DNA of 47,475 nt from JBGQBN01 sp041494805 (GTDB lineage: Bacteria > Acidobacteriota > Terriglobia > Terriglobales > Acidobacteriaceae): NCBI GenBank assembly GCA_041494805.1, contig JBGQBN010000031.1:1-47475 (forward strand), given 5' to 3'. The translations under genes and the position numbers were made by a program. This document shows positions 33,169 through 42,312 of this stretch, piece by piece. Positions within the stretch are counted from its first letter, which is position 1, and every line of letters begins with the position of its first letter. The notes beneath the pieces were generated by a model. That model worked only from the letters and a program-made list of their open reading frames with translations. It had not been told where the DNA came from and did not search any database.

Positions 33169-33528
33169 CTAGACTCGGTCTAGTAGAGTCGAAGCCAGTT
33201 CGAGCTTTTGATTGATCTTGAGGGCTTGCCTGCGAGCTAGCTCGTAAAGCTCCTCAATCATTTGGGAAATCTCTTCTTCTTCCGGAGAGGTTGGCAGATC
33301 GTTTGAACTCACACGAAAGATCGTATTATGTGATTCGTCCGACATGCGCAATGACAAGGGCTCATCATCAGAACTTGATATCGTAAAGGAAAAGGAGCCT
33401 CCGTCTCCTGATCCGACGGCACACTTGAATGAGCTCGAAAACGATTGTTCCCACTCAACCCGTCGCTGACGAGTTTTTTCAAGCAGTTTCTCGATAATGT
33501 TTTTGTATTCAGAAGGATCGGACTTCAT
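33169..33528 (-). CDS. Small hypothetical protein, second gene of an islet
   Basis: 119 aa. N-terminal helix with EKLLEKTRQRRVEWEQ, a beta-rich Ser-rich middle (SFSFTISSSDDEPLSLRMSDE) and a C-terminal helix IEELYELARRQALKINQKLE. I recall this plan (K-T-x-x-x-x-V-x-W-E, then LYELARR near the end) in small proteins scattered through accessory regions of many bacteria, none with a known function. AGGGG precedes the ATG, and the upstream gene's stop is 2 bases away, so the two are co-expressed. Base composition is lower in GC than the flanking housekeeping genes. Confidence 0.65.
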   Translation of the reverse strand: MKSDPSEYKNIIEKLLEKTRQRRVEWEQSFSSSFKCAVGSGDGGSFSFTISSSDDEPLSLRMSDESHNTIFRVSSNDLPTSPEEEEISQMIEELYELARRQALKINQKLELASTLLDRV

Positions 33529-33530
33529 GA

Positions 33531-34010
33531 TTAACCCCTGCCTTCCAGCCCAGCTTGTATTTTACCCGATTCCCCTGACAAAATCGCGAGGATTGAATCG
33601 CACTTATTCAGCAATTTAGCTCTCTCCTGAGGGTCCGGTTGCGGCTTGCTGCGGATGAATTCTGAGACCCTCATCGCCAGCCGACTGGCCTCCTTGAAAC
33701 TCTCCTTTGTTGCAGAGTCGAGGAACTCCCATCTCGTGATTGCACCGTTAATTTTGAATCGGAGATCGCGCACCAAAAAGGCAGCAACCGGGAAATTTCC
33801 GTTTTCGACGTGGCTTGACAACTCCCTTGCCTTTGATCCCAAGGAGTGGAACTTGTCCGCAGCTACCAGGGTACGCACGGCGCGTCTTGCTTCTTCAGCG
33901 CTTTGCTTCGCACTCTTCGCTTCTAGGAATGCGCGAATGCTGTAGATGAGACCAGCAATCCCTATAAGCAAGCCTACAACGCTTGACCAATTTGCCAGCT
34001 TTGAGAGCAT
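33531..34010 (-). CDS. Membrane-anchored helical hypothetical protein, first gene of an islet
   Basis: 159 aa. One N-terminal transmembrane helix (SSVVGLLIGIAGLIYSIRAFLEA, about residues 8-30) is followed by an alpha-helical cytoplasmic part starting AKSAKQSAEEARRAVRTLV. The start ATG has TTGGAG upstream. No family is recognised, though the TM-plus-helix plan resembles many membrane proteins of unknown function in accessory loci. It is coupled to the 119-aa gene downstream. Both sit between recA and coaD on the opposite strand and have AT-richer codon use. Confidence 0.65.
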   Translation of the reverse strand: MLSKLANWSSVVGLLIGIAGLIYSIRAFLEAKSAKQSAEEARRAVRTLVAADKFHSLGSKARELSSHVENGNFPVAAFLVRDLRFKINGAITRWEFLDSATKESFKEASRLAMRVSEFIRSKPQPDPQERAKLLNKCDSILAILSGESGKIQAGLEGRG

Positions 34011-34158
34011 TCAACTCCAAGTTACAACACCCTAGTCCTTGGGCCCTCTCAACTGGCCAATAATACACCGCAGTTCCGTTATTGCCATTTCTCACGCCCC
34101 CCGCATAGAATCTCTTGTAACCCAGCCGCCCGTTCGCCAGCGAACATTGAGAGGACCA

Positions 34159-34692
34159 TTGAAGAAAGTCATCGCCATCTACCCCGGCTCGTTCGATCCT
34201 CCGACCAACGGGCATCTGGACTTGATCGAACGGGGCAGCAAGATCTTCGACGAACTGGTGGTGGCGATTCTGCGCAACTCGGAGAAGAGCCCACTCTTCA
34301 GCCTGGCAGAGCGGCAGCATATGTTGGAAGCCATGACCGCGGAATTCAGCAATGTGCGAGTCGACACCTTTGACGGTCTGACCGTGGACTACGCCATCCG
34401 CGTGAAGGCCCGCGCCATCTTGCGCGGCATCCGTGCCATCAGCGACTACGAATACGAGTTGCAGATGGCGCTCATGAACCGCAAGCTGCACCCTGAGTTG
34501 GAAACTATATTCATGATGCCGGCGGAACAATATTCCTATCTCAGTTCGCGGCTGGTTCGCGAAGTCGCACAACTGGGCGGGTCGATCAAAGACCTGGTGC
34601 CGGAGATGGTGGAAACCAGGCTGAAAGAGAAACTCGACCCGGCTGTCAAGCTTCAGCACGCAAGAAAACTCAAGACAGGGAAACGAGCATGA
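34159..34692 (+). CDS. coaD: Phosphopantetheine adenylyltransferase
   Basis: Fourth step of coenzyme A synthesis. About 177 aa from TTG 34159 (reads KKVIAIYPGSFDPPTNGHLDLIERG), with GAGAGGA upstream; earlier in-frame starts lack family similarity. The T/HxGH nucleotidyltransferase motif is PPTNGHLD and the C-terminal ISSR-type motif reads YSYLSSRLVREVA. Its stop overlaps the aminotransferase ATG (ATGA at 34689-34692), so the two are coupled. Confidence 0.94.
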   Translation: MKKVIAIYPGSFDPPTNGHLDLIERGSKIFDELVVAILRNSEKSPLFSLAERQHMLEAMTAEFSNVRVDTFDGLTVDYAIRVKARAILRGIRAISDYEYELQMALMNRKLHPELETIFMMPAEQYSYLSSRLVREVAQLGGSIKDLVPEMVETRLKEKLDPAVKLQHARKLKTGKRA

Positions 34693-35894
34693 CTCCAGTG
34701 ACCGCAGAAGCGCCGCCAGCAGTAAAACTCACCGAGCGAATCAACCGCATCGAACCTTCCGCCACCATGGCTGTTGTGGCCGAAGCCGACAAGCTGCGCC
34801 AACAGGGCATTGACGTGGTGGACTTCGGCGCGGGCGAGCCGCACTTCGCTACGCCGCAGCACATCAAGGATGCTGCCATCGCCGCCATTCAGGGTAATTT
34901 CACCAAGTACACGGCGGTGGGTGGCACGACCGAATTGCGCGATGCCATCGTGCACCGCCATGCGGTGGACTTCGACTCAGACTACCGGCGCGAAGAGGCG
35001 ATCGCTTCGGTCGGCGGCAAGCATGCCTTGTTCAATGCCATCCAGGTTCTGGTGGACCACGGCGATGAGGTGATCCTGCCGGTGCCCTACTGGGTTTCGT
35101 TCAAAGACATCGTCCGTTACGCCGACGGGCAGTGCGTGTTGCTCGAGACCGACGAGGCGCAGGGTTTTCGGATCACTTCCGAGATGATCGAGCGTTTGAT
35201 CACTCCGCGAACCAAGCTCATCATTCTGAACTCTCCGTCGAATCCATCGGGCGCCGTGATGTCGCCCGAAGACTTGACCGAGGTGGTGCGTGTAGCGGCG
35301 CAGCGTGGCATCTGGGTGATTTCCGACGAATGCTACGTGTACCTGAACTACACGGGCAAGCGCTTTTCCGTGGGATCGTTGCGTGAATATCGCGACCGGA
35401 TGGTGATCGTCGGTTCATTGTCCAAGACCTATGCCATGACCGGTTGGCGGCTGGGTTATGCGCTGGCGCCGGCGCAGGTCGTAAGCGCCATGCAGAAACT
35501 GCAGAGCCAATCTACATCGAATCCCACCTCGATCGTGCAGAAGGCGGCGGTGGCGGCATTGAAGGGGCCCCAGCAATGCGTGGAGGACATGCGCCTGGAA
35601 TACATCCAGCTGCGCGATCACGTAGTCGGTGGGCTGCGGTCCATTCCCGGTGTGAAGTGTACGCTGCCGGAGGGCGCGTTTTACGTGTATCCCAACGTTT
35701 CGGGGTTCTTCGGACGTGGCGGAGTGAGATCGGCCTCGGACCTGGCTGGGAAATTGTTGCGCGAAGCGCACGTGGCGACGGTGCCGGGCGAAGGCTTCGG
35801 CACGCGTGACCATATTCGCATTTCGTATGCTACTTCAATCGCCGAGTTGGATCGCGGGCTGGAACGCATGCGGAAGTTCCTCGGAGCTTTGTAA
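34689..35894 (+). CDS. aspC: PLP-dependent aspartate aminotransferase (class I, Ib type)
   Basis: Transfers the amino group between aspartate (and perhaps aromatic or prephenate substrates) and 2-oxoglutarate. 401 aa. Family motifs: NRIEPSATMAV at the N-terminus, DFGAGEPHF, NSPSNPSGAVMS, ISDECYVYLNYTG, and the PLP lysine in GSLSKTYAMTGWRLGY (about residues 238-253). The C-terminus has HIRISYATS with the substrate Arg. It is coupled to coaD by ATGA overlap. Confidence 0.93.
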   Translation: MTPVTAEAPPAVKLTERINRIEPSATMAVVAEADKLRQQGIDVVDFGAGEPHFATPQHIKDAAIAAIQGNFTKYTAVGGTTELRDAIVHRHAVDFDSDYRREEAIASVGGKHALFNAIQVLVDHGDEVILPVPYWVSFKDIVRYADGQCVLLETDEAQGFRITSEMIERLITPRTKLIILNSPSNPSGAVMSPEDLTEVVRVAAQRGIWVISDECYVYLNYTGKRFSVGSLREYRDRMVIVGSLSKTYAMTGWRLGYALAPAQVVSAMQKLQSQSTSNPTSIVQKAAVAALKGPQQCVEDMRLEYIQLRDHVVGGLRSIPGVKCTLPEGAFYVYPNVSGFFGRGGVRSASDLAGKLLREAHVATVPGEGFGTRDHIRISYATSIAELDRGLERMRKFLGAL

Positions 35895-36028
35895 GCAAGA
35901 CAACCAGGGGCATTCTAGCGGGCAGTCGATTTTCTTCCCGGGCCAGCTCTTTGCCGGGGTAAGCTTCTAACGCGGAGCGGCTGAGCTGTCCTGATCGTGT
36001 GCTGTAATCTCCCATCTGTCTTTGCCAC

Positions 36029-37030
36029 ATGAGCGAACTGTACCCATTGTTAATGCTGCCTGCCTTCGACCCGCGCCCCTGGGGGATGCTGGACTTGTCC
36101 CCTATTTATCCGAACCATCGTTTTGAGGAGAAAATTGGCGAAGCCTGGTTGACAGGAGACCAGTGCAAGGTCGCTAATGGGCCGCTGGGGGGAAAGTCAC
36201 TCACTCAGTTGAGCACGCAATACGGCCAGGAATTAGTGGGCGACGCGGCGAGAGATCCCAACCGGTTTCCCCTGCTGATCAAATTTCTATTTCCTAGCGA
36301 GAAGCTGTCTATCCAGGTCCACCCAGACGACGAAGCTGCCCGGCGCGTCGGACAGCCGTGGGGGAAGACTGAATGCTGGTACGTGGCCCACGCCAGGCCC
36401 GGGGCGCAGGTGGCGCTGGGCCTGAAGTCTGGGGTCACACGAGCGCGGTTCGAGCAGGCGATTCAGGAGAAGTTTGCGGAAGAACTGCTGAACTGGGTCA
36501 ATATTTTTCCCGGCGAGATGATTTATGTGGCGGGAGGCACGGTACACACATTGGGGCCGGGCTCGGTCCTGGTAGAGACGCAGCAGCAATCGGACACGAC
36601 CTACCGTTTGTACGATTATGGACGCCCGCGCGAGTTGCATTTGAAGGAAGGCCTGGCGGCGGTGAAAGAGAAGGTAACTTCCGGGAAAGTGGTCCGCCCG
36701 GCGCCATCACAAGTGGACCGTGGCCGGAATCGCCGTGCGCCATTGATTTCCGCGCCGTATTTTGTCGTGGATATGTTCGAATTGAAAGAGCCGCACGACT
36801 TCCGCACCCACGCCGGGTCGGGCAAGAGTTCGGTGCAGATCATAGTTGCCGTCGAGGGCTGTGGCGTAGTGGAATCACCGGGGATGGAACCAGTTACTCT
36901 GGCGAAAGGCGACGCGGTGGTTGTGCCTGCGTGCCTGGGAGAATTTCGTGTCCGTCCGCAGTGGGCAGTGGAGTTGCTAAAGATGGCGGTCCCCGGTGAG
37001 CCGCTGCCCGAGCCGCCGACGAGAATGTAG
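36029..37030 (+). CDS. manA: Mannose-6-phosphate isomerase, class I
   Basis: Interconverts fructose-6-P and mannose-6-P, entry to GDP-mannose. 333 aa, the short class I form. Zinc ligands are in IQVHPDDEAARR (about residues 93-104), GKTECWYV (about 111-118) and GGTVHTLGPG (about 170-180). The C-terminal cupin half ends with VPACLGEF. The ATG has no clear ribosome site. First gene of a GDP-mannose cluster with manC and phosphomannomutase. Confidence 0.93.
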   Translation: MSELYPLLMLPAFDPRPWGMLDLSPIYPNHRFEEKIGEAWLTGDQCKVANGPLGGKSLTQLSTQYGQELVGDAARDPNRFPLLIKFLFPSEKLSIQVHPDDEAARRVGQPWGKTECWYVAHARPGAQVALGLKSGVTRARFEQAIQEKFAEELLNWVNIFPGEMIYVAGGTVHTLGPGSVLVETQQQSDTTYRLYDYGRPRELHLKEGLAAVKEKVTSGKVVRPAPSQVDRGRNRRAPLISAPYFVVDMFELKEPHDFRTHAGSGKSSVQIIVAVEGCGVVESPGMEPVTLAKGDAVVVPACLGEFRVRPQWAVELLKMAVPGEPLPEPPTRM

Positions 37031-37058
37031 AAAGGACTGTTCTGCAATCCGGACGACT

Positions 37059-38165
37059 TTGCCCAACAAGAATTTCTATCCCGTAGTTCTGGCTGGCGGC
37101 CGCGGCACGCGCTTCTGGCCGTTGAGCCGCAAGCGCCGGGCCAAACAGCTGTTGGCGCTGGACGGCAAACACACCATGATCCAACAAACCGTGGCGCGCT
37201 TGCTACCGCTGGCCCCGGCCAAACGCTTCTGGGTGATCACCAACGAGCACCTGCACCACGAAATCGCGCGCCAGCTGCCGCGATTGGACAAGCGCCAGAT
37301 CATCGCCGAGCCGGCGGGACGGAACACCGCCCCAGCCATTGGCCTGGCGGCGTTCATCCTGCTACGGCGTGATCCGGACGCAGTCATCGGGATGTTTCCG
37401 TCCGACCATGTGACCGACGACGAAAAACGGTATCGCGCAACTCTGGAGAAGGGCATTGCGATCGCCGCCCGGGGCGAGAACATCGTAGTGCTTGGCATCC
37501 GACCCAGCCGGCCGGAGACCGGATACGGATACATCGAGGCAGGCTCAATCGTTGAAGGAGAAGCCTTGCGCGTGCGGCGCTTTACCGAGAAACCGGACGC
37601 CGTTCACGCGGCGGAGTTTCTCAGGGCTGGGAATTATTTTTGGAACAGTGGTATGTTTTTGTGGAGCGCGCGCACGCTGGCCAACGGGCTACGCGAGCAT
37701 CTGCCGAAAACAGCGTCTCTGCTTGAACAGATTGCAGCGACCTTCGGCACGCGAAGGTTCGCCAGCACCTTTCGCCGGCTCTATCCCAAGTGCGAAAACA
37801 TAAGCATTGACTACGCGCTGCTTGAGCCGCGGTCGGCCAAAGGAGAACAAAAGTCCAATATCCTCTGCCTGCCCGCTGATTTCGGCTGGAACGACCTTGG
37901 CTCATGGACGGCACTGCACGAACACCAGGTTGCGAAACATAAACCACCAGGTGGCAACCTGATTTCGGGCGCAGGCATCTTCACGCTGAACGCGGATGGC
38001 AATTACATCCATGCACCCGGAAAATTTGTGGCAGCGGTAGGCGTGAACAACCTGGTGGTGGTGGAAACCGAAGATGCGCTGCTGATTACCACCCGCGAAC
38101 GGGCGCAGGATGTAGGCAGAGTTGTGAAATATTTGGACGAGAAGAAGCTGCATAAGCTGGTCTAA
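37059..38165 (+). CDS. manC: Mannose-1-phosphate guanylyltransferase
   Basis: Forms GDP-mannose from mannose-1-P and GTP for glycans. About 368 aa from TTG 37059; the nucleotidyltransferase starts at once with FYPVVLAGGRGTRFWPLSRKRRAKQ. The frame is open back to a GTG inside manA, so the start is uncertain. Sugar-binding ETGYGYIEAG and RFTEKPDAVHA, then FFWNSGMFLW-type YFWNSGMFLWSA (about residues 190-200), are typical. It lacks the fused isomerase domain found in bifunctional ManC, consistent with a separate manA just upstream. Confidence 0.92.
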   Translation: MPNKNFYPVVLAGGRGTRFWPLSRKRRAKQLLALDGKHTMIQQTVARLLPLAPAKRFWVITNEHLHHEIARQLPRLDKRQIIAEPAGRNTAPAIGLAAFILLRRDPDAVIGMFPSDHVTDDEKRYRATLEKGIAIAARGENIVVLGIRPSRPETGYGYIEAGSIVEGEALRVRRFTEKPDAVHAAEFLRAGNYFWNSGMFLWSARTLANGLREHLPKTASLLEQIAATFGTRRFASTFRRLYPKCENISIDYALLEPRSAKGEQKSNILCLPADFGWNDLGSWTALHEHQVAKHKPPGGNLISGAGIFTLNADGNYIHAPGKFVAAVGVNNLVVVETEDALLITTRERAQDVGRVVKYLDEKKLHKLV

Positions 38166-38179
38166 GACCAGGGGCGTTA

Positions 38180-38216
38180 GTCGTTGGTTCTTGGTTGTTA
38201 GTCAAAGACCAACGAC
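38180..38216. repeat. Short palindrome between manC and the phosphomannomutase gene
   Basis: GTCGTTGGT (38180-38188) and ACCAACGAC (38208-38216) are perfect inverted arms around a TTCTTGGTTGTTAGTC-type centre. It lies 15 bases after the manC stop. It could be a weak terminator or a dispersed repeat. Confidence 0.65.
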
Positions 38217-38242
38217 AATCGAATGTCGACCAACAACTTAAG

Positions 38243-39661
38243 ATGGCTGACATCACGTTTGGCACCGATGGCTGGCGCGGAGTCATTGCTGACGACTTCA
38301 CGTTCGATAACGTGCGGCGCGTGGCCGGTGCGATCGCCTCCTACGTGCTGAAACACGAAGACAGCAGACGCGGGGTCATCGTCGGCTACGATACTCGCTT
38401 TGCCTCGCAACGCGCAGCCCGGGCCGCTGCGGAAATCCTCGCTGGCGCGGGAATTCCGGTCAAGCTGGCCGACGACTACACCCCGACCCCGGCAATTTCA
38501 CTTGCCGTAAAGAACGCGGGTGCGGCCGGGGGCGTGGTTATCACCTCCAGCCACAATCCGTGGAACTGGAACGGCGTAAAGTTCAAAGGCAAGTTTGGCG
38601 GATCGGCCACGCCGGCCATCATGAAGGTGATCGAAGATGAGGTCCGAGCGGGCGTGATGCCCAACGGCCAAAGGGCCGCGATCGAAGAAGTAGACCTCAA
38701 GCAGGCGTATATCGCAGCCGTCTGCCGCTTCGCCGACCTCAGCGTGATCAGCAAAGCCGGTTTCAAGTTTGCCGTGGATTCCATGTATGGCTCAGGGCGC
38801 GGCGTGCTGGCGCAGATTTTTCATGATCACGGCATTCAGCACGTTGCCATCCGCCAGGAACTGAACCCGCTTTTTCCCGGCATTAACCCGGAACCCATCG
38901 AACCGCACGTGGCCATACTGCAGCAGGTCGTGGTGAAGGAGGGGTGCCACGCCGGTTTCGCCACCGACGGGGACGCCGACCGCATCGGGGCGGTTGCCGA
39001 GGATGGCAGCTTCGTGGATTCGCACAAAATTTTCTCCGTCCTGCTGGGTTGGCTGCTGGAGCGCAAGAAATGGCCAGGAGATATTGTCCGTGCTTTCAAC
39101 ACTACCCGCATGTTGGATCGCATTGCCGCCAAGTATGGCCGGAAGCTGCGTGAGTGTGCCATTGGATTCAAGTACATCGCGGATCTGATGATGGAGCGCG
39201 AAATCTTGATCGGCGGAGAAGAATCGGGTGGCATTGGCTATTCGCGCTTTCTGCCGGAGCGTGACGGCATTCTAAATTCGCTGCTATTGGCCAACGTGAT
39301 GGCCGAAGAACGCAAACCCCTGGGGCAACTGGTGGCGGACCTGCAGCGGGAGTATGGGCCACACTTCTATGGACGCCGCGACCTGCACATTCCGGAGCAA
39401 GTGAAGCAGGGCGCTATCCAACGGGCCGGTTCCGACGCGACCAAACGTTTAGGCGGCTACTCCGTCATAAAAAAAGAAGATCTCGACGGGATCAAGTTCT
39501 TCCTGGATGCACCCACAAACGGCAATGGCGCCGAGGCGTGGGTTTTGTTCCGGGCCTCCGGCACGGAGCCGCTCTTGCGGGTGTATGCTGAGGCGGCTTC
39601 ACCGGCCCTGGTCAATGAAATCCTGGCCAGCGCGGAAGCGTTTGTAAACCGCAGTGGCTAG
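38243..39661 (+). CDS. Phosphomannomutase/phosphoglucomutase
   Basis: 472 aa from ATG 38243 (MADITFGTDGWRGVIADDF), the normal family start. The phosphoserine loop is VITSSHNPWNWNGVKF (about residues 97-112), the metal loop FATDGDADRIGAV (about 240-252), sugar-binding loop GEESGGIGYSRF (about 335-346) and phosphate-binding RASGTEPLLRVY near the C-terminus. Next to manA and manC it most likely supplies mannose-1-P, though glucose-1-P activity or GlmM-like use cannot be excluded. Confidence 0.91.
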   Translation: MADITFGTDGWRGVIADDFTFDNVRRVAGAIASYVLKHEDSRRGVIVGYDTRFASQRAARAAAEILAGAGIPVKLADDYTPTPAISLAVKNAGAAGGVVITSSHNPWNWNGVKFKGKFGGSATPAIMKVIEDEVRAGVMPNGQRAAIEEVDLKQAYIAAVCRFADLSVISKAGFKFAVDSMYGSGRGVLAQIFHDHGIQHVAIRQELNPLFPGINPEPIEPHVAILQQVVVKEGCHAGFATDGDADRIGAVAEDGSFVDSHKIFSVLLGWLLERKKWPGDIVRAFNTTRMLDRIAAKYGRKLRECAIGFKYIADLMMEREILIGGEESGGIGYSRFLPERDGILNSLLLANVMAEERKPLGQLVADLQREYGPHFYGRRDLHIPEQVKQGAIQRAGSDATKRLGGYSVIKKEDLDGIKFFLDAPTNGNGAEAWVLFRASGTEPLLRVYAEAASPALVNEILASAEAFVNRSG

Positions 39662-39757
39662 TATCGCTGGACGCTATACCTGGGGGGCATTGCACTTCCG
39701 AGTTTTGTGGAACCGGTCACGGGACGTTGCATTGCGCGATAATCAGCTACAGGCAAA

Positions 39758-40921
39758 ATGAGCTCCGCAGCAGCCATACTCGCGACTCCAACGGATTCCC
39801 CCGAAGCGCGGCGTTATAACCGCATCCGGCGATGGCTGGGAATTGCCGATTTTCTCCTCGGCCTGGCCCTGCTCGTCGCGCTGCTGGCCACGGGATGGAG
39901 CGGATCACTACGGGACTTCGCCTTGCGTGGTGCGTTCGAAGAATACACGCTGGCGGTTTGTTTGTACGTCTTGCTGCTGATGGCGATTGGAAAACTACTC
40001 GGGCTCGGGCTCGATTATTACGGTTTCCGCCTCGAACACCGCTTCCACCTTTCCAACCAGCGGCTACGCGCATGGGTGTGGGACGAGCTCAAGGGATTCA
40101 TGGTCGGTGTGGTACTGGCGGTGATCGTGGCTGAGTTGCTGTATTTCATCATCCGCCAGTCGCCACAGCACTGGTGGCTGATCGCTTGGATTGTGTTTCT
40201 GGCACTGTTTGTGCTTCTGGCCCAGCTTGCTCCAGTCGTTCTCTTTCCCATCTTCTACAAATTCGCGCCACTGGAAAATGAAGAATTGAAAGCTCGGCTG
40301 GTGCGGCTTAGCGAGAAGGCTGGCACGCGCGTGCGCGGCGTCTACCAATGGAAGCTTTCGGAAAAGAGCAAGAAAGCGAACGCCGCGCTTACCGGGCTGG
40401 GCAACACACGGCGCATCATTTTGGCGGACACTCTGCTCGACAATTACTCCACGGATGAGATTGAAGCGGTGCTTGCCCACGAGCTCGGACACCACGTGCA
40501 CCGCCACATCCTGAAAAGCATCGTGGTGCAAGCGGCCACTACGTTCGTCGGATTTTGGGCGGGCAACTGGGTACTGCACTACGCGGTGGAGCGCCTGCAC
40601 ATGTTTGAAACACTCTCCGATTTCGCCAACTTGCCGCTGCTGGTGCTGGTTTCGACGGTTCTGTCGTTTCTGGTGCTGCCTGCGCTGAATGCCTACTCCC
40701 GTTTCAACGAACGCCAGGCAGACCGCTACGCATTCCAATCCATCGCCAGCGTGCAGCCATTCATTTCGTCCATGAACAAGCTTGCCGACCAGAACCTGGC
40801 GGAGCGCTCACCTGCCAAATGGGTGGAATGGTTTTTCCATTCGCATCCGGCGATTTCGAGGCGAGTGGAAGCGGCGCGAAAATGGGCGAAGCTTCAGCCG
40901 GAATCCAGTTCTGCTGGATAA
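39758..40921 (+). CDS. M48 family (Ste24/CAAX-type) membrane metallopeptidase
   Basis: 387 aa integral membrane zinc peptidase. Several hydrophobic helices (about residues 27-45, 60-80, 100-150) and a cytoplasm-facing loop with the zinc motif AVLAHELGHHVHRHI (HExxH, about 245). The third ligand is likely in FNERQADRYAFQ (about 320). The N-terminal region fits the CAAX_prenyl part of the Ste24 group. In bacteria this group is proposed to act in membrane-protein quality control. No clear promoter; the upstream gap holds a GATAAT. Confidence 0.88.
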   Translation: MSSAAAILATPTDSPEARRYNRIRRWLGIADFLLGLALLVALLATGWSGSLRDFALRGAFEEYTLAVCLYVLLLMAIGKLLGLGLDYYGFRLEHRFHLSNQRLRAWVWDELKGFMVGVVLAVIVAELLYFIIRQSPQHWWLIAWIVFLALFVLLAQLAPVVLFPIFYKFAPLENEELKARLVRLSEKAGTRVRGVYQWKLSEKSKKANAALTGLGNTRRIILADTLLDNYSTDEIEAVLAHELGHHVHRHILKSIVVQAATTFVGFWAGNWVLHYAVERLHMFETLSDFANLPLLVLVSTVLSFLVLPALNAYSRFNERQADRYAFQSIASVQPFISSMNKLADQNLAERSPAKWVEWFFHSHPAISRRVEAARKWAKLQPESSSAG

Positions 40922-40934
40922 ACGCGAGTCCGGC

Positions 40935-40964
40935 TTGACTCCCTCTGCGATTCACCTGTATCTT
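40935..40964 (+). promoter_or_regulatory. Candidate promoter of the 17-codon ORF and rsgA
   Basis: TTGACT (40935-40940), 18 bases, then TATCTT (40959-40964), just after the M48 gene. It drives toward the short ORF at 41014 and rsgA. Confidence 0.6.
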
Positions 40965-41013
40965 GCCAATGTTTGCGCCAGCGGCTCGGGCCATTTAACT
41001 TCAGGAGGCGCCT

Positions 41014-41067
41014 ATGTCTGCAGTTTCCAACCGGAAGAATAGGTCTGCCTCCACGCCGCTTTTCTAG
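41014..41067 (+). CDS. Putative 17-residue peptide upstream of rsgA
   Basis: ATG 41014 to TAG 41065 encodes MSAVSNRKNRSASTPLF. The ribosome site is unusually good (TTCAGGAGGCGCCT, seven bases before the ATG), and a promoter-like pair lies about 50 bases upstream. The peptide is basic with no transmembrane part. It might be a leader peptide controlling rsgA or a small protein on its own; the downstream stretch to rsgA (41068-41209) has no obvious attenuator. Only conservation could settle it. Confidence 0.45.
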   Translation: MSAVSNRKNRSASTPLF

Positions 41068-41209
41068 CGGCCGAATCCCAGGCGACCTTCTTCCTTCTAC
41101 TTGCTTTTAAATCAGGCGTTCGTGTGTTCGACCACGACTGAACCCACTTGCTCAAGAACTGCAAGCTGTCGCCGGGGCCACAGTGGCCCTGGGAGAAGGA
41201 GCGTACACC

Positions 41210-42289
41210 GTGAATTTGAAAACTTTTCATCTGAAAGATCTCGGCTGGAATTCGTTTTTTGAGACTCAGTTTTCCGATCTGCGCGAAGCGGCGCTCGTCC
41301 CCGCGCGTGTGATGGAGGAATTCAAGGGTTCTCACCGAGTACGGGCTGAGCGAGGAGAATATCTGGCGGAGACCGCGGGCAAGGTCCGCTACCAGGCGGA
41401 AGACCGGGACGATCTTCCGGCGGTCGGGGACTGGGTAGCCATCACGCCGCGACCAGAAGAGACCCGCGCGCGAATCGAGTGCATCCTGCCGCGACAAACC
41501 AAACTCTCGCGCAAAGTAGCAGGCCGCGAGTTGAGCGAACAGATCATCGCCGCGAATCTGGATACGGTGTTCGTGGTCAGCGCGCTCAACCGCGAATTCA
41601 ACATGCGGCGTATCGAGCGATACCTGGCCCTGGTATGGGATAGTGGCGCGCGCGCCGTCGTGCTGCTTAACAAGGCGGACGTCTGTGCGGATGCGGCGGC
41701 GTGCGTTGCGGAGGTCGAGGGCATTGCGTTGGGCGCACCTGTACACTCTCTGAGTGCGCTGGAAGGAACTGGTCTCGAGGTCGTGTGCAAGTACCTGGCG
41801 CCAGGAGAGACGGCGGCGTTTGTGGGATCGTCTGGTGTCGGGAAATCCACCATCATTAACGCGCTCGCTGGTGGGGAGTCGCTTCGAGTGCAACCAGTAC
41901 GAGAAGATGACGATCGTGGCCGACACACCACCACCTCACGCCAAATGATCTTTCTCCCCGGTGGCGGCATTGTGATTGACACGCCGGGAATGCGCGAGCT
42001 GCAGCTCTGGGACAGCGCGGACGGCGTTGCCCAGACCTTCGAAGACATTGCCAGTCTGGCGCAGGACTGCAGATTTCGAGACTGTAACCATCGCGGTGAG
42101 CCAGGATGTGCGGTTGAGGCGTCGATTCAGAATGGCGTGCTCGCCCGCGAACGGTTGGAAAACCATCGCAAGCTGCAGGCGGAGCTGCGCTTTCAGGAAC
42201 GCAAGATTGATCCGAAGCTCGCGCGCCAAACTAAGGAAGAATGGAAGAAGATCCACAAAGCCATGCGCAAGAAACCGGGTTACGATTGA
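41210..42289 (+). CDS. rsgA: Ribosome small-subunit-dependent GTPase RsgA
   Basis: Circularly permuted GTPase that helps late 30S maturation by checking and releasing RbfA. 359 aa from GTG 41210, chosen for the AAGGAG nine bases upstream. Order: OB-fold (about residues 30-95), G4 VLLNKADV, then G1 GSSGVGKST (about 206-214), G3 DTPGMREL (about 258-265), and the zinc knuckle CRFRDCNHRGEPGC (about 285-298). Convergent with kdsB. Confidence 0.95.
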   Translation: MNLKTFHLKDLGWNSFFETQFSDLREAALVPARVMEEFKGSHRVRAERGEYLAETAGKVRYQAEDRDDLPAVGDWVAITPRPEETRARIECILPRQTKLSRKVAGRELSEQIIAANLDTVFVVSALNREFNMRRIERYLALVWDSGARAVVLLNKADVCADAAACVAEVEGIALGAPVHSLSALEGTGLEVVCKYLAPGETAAFVGSSGVGKSTIINALAGGESLRVQPVREDDDRGRHTTTSRQMIFLPGGGIVIDTPGMRELQLWDSADGVAQTFEDIASLAQDCRFRDCNHRGEPGCAVEASIQNGVLARERLENHRKLQAELRFQERKIDPKLARQTKEEWKKIHKAMRKKPGYD

Positions 42290-42312
42290 CTTGCAGCACG
42301 ACTAGTCAGGCG

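Noticed and set aside
41012..41926. 304-codon frame antisense to rsgA
   Set aside because: RsgA motifs on the plus strand are complete; the frame is a codon-bias shadow.
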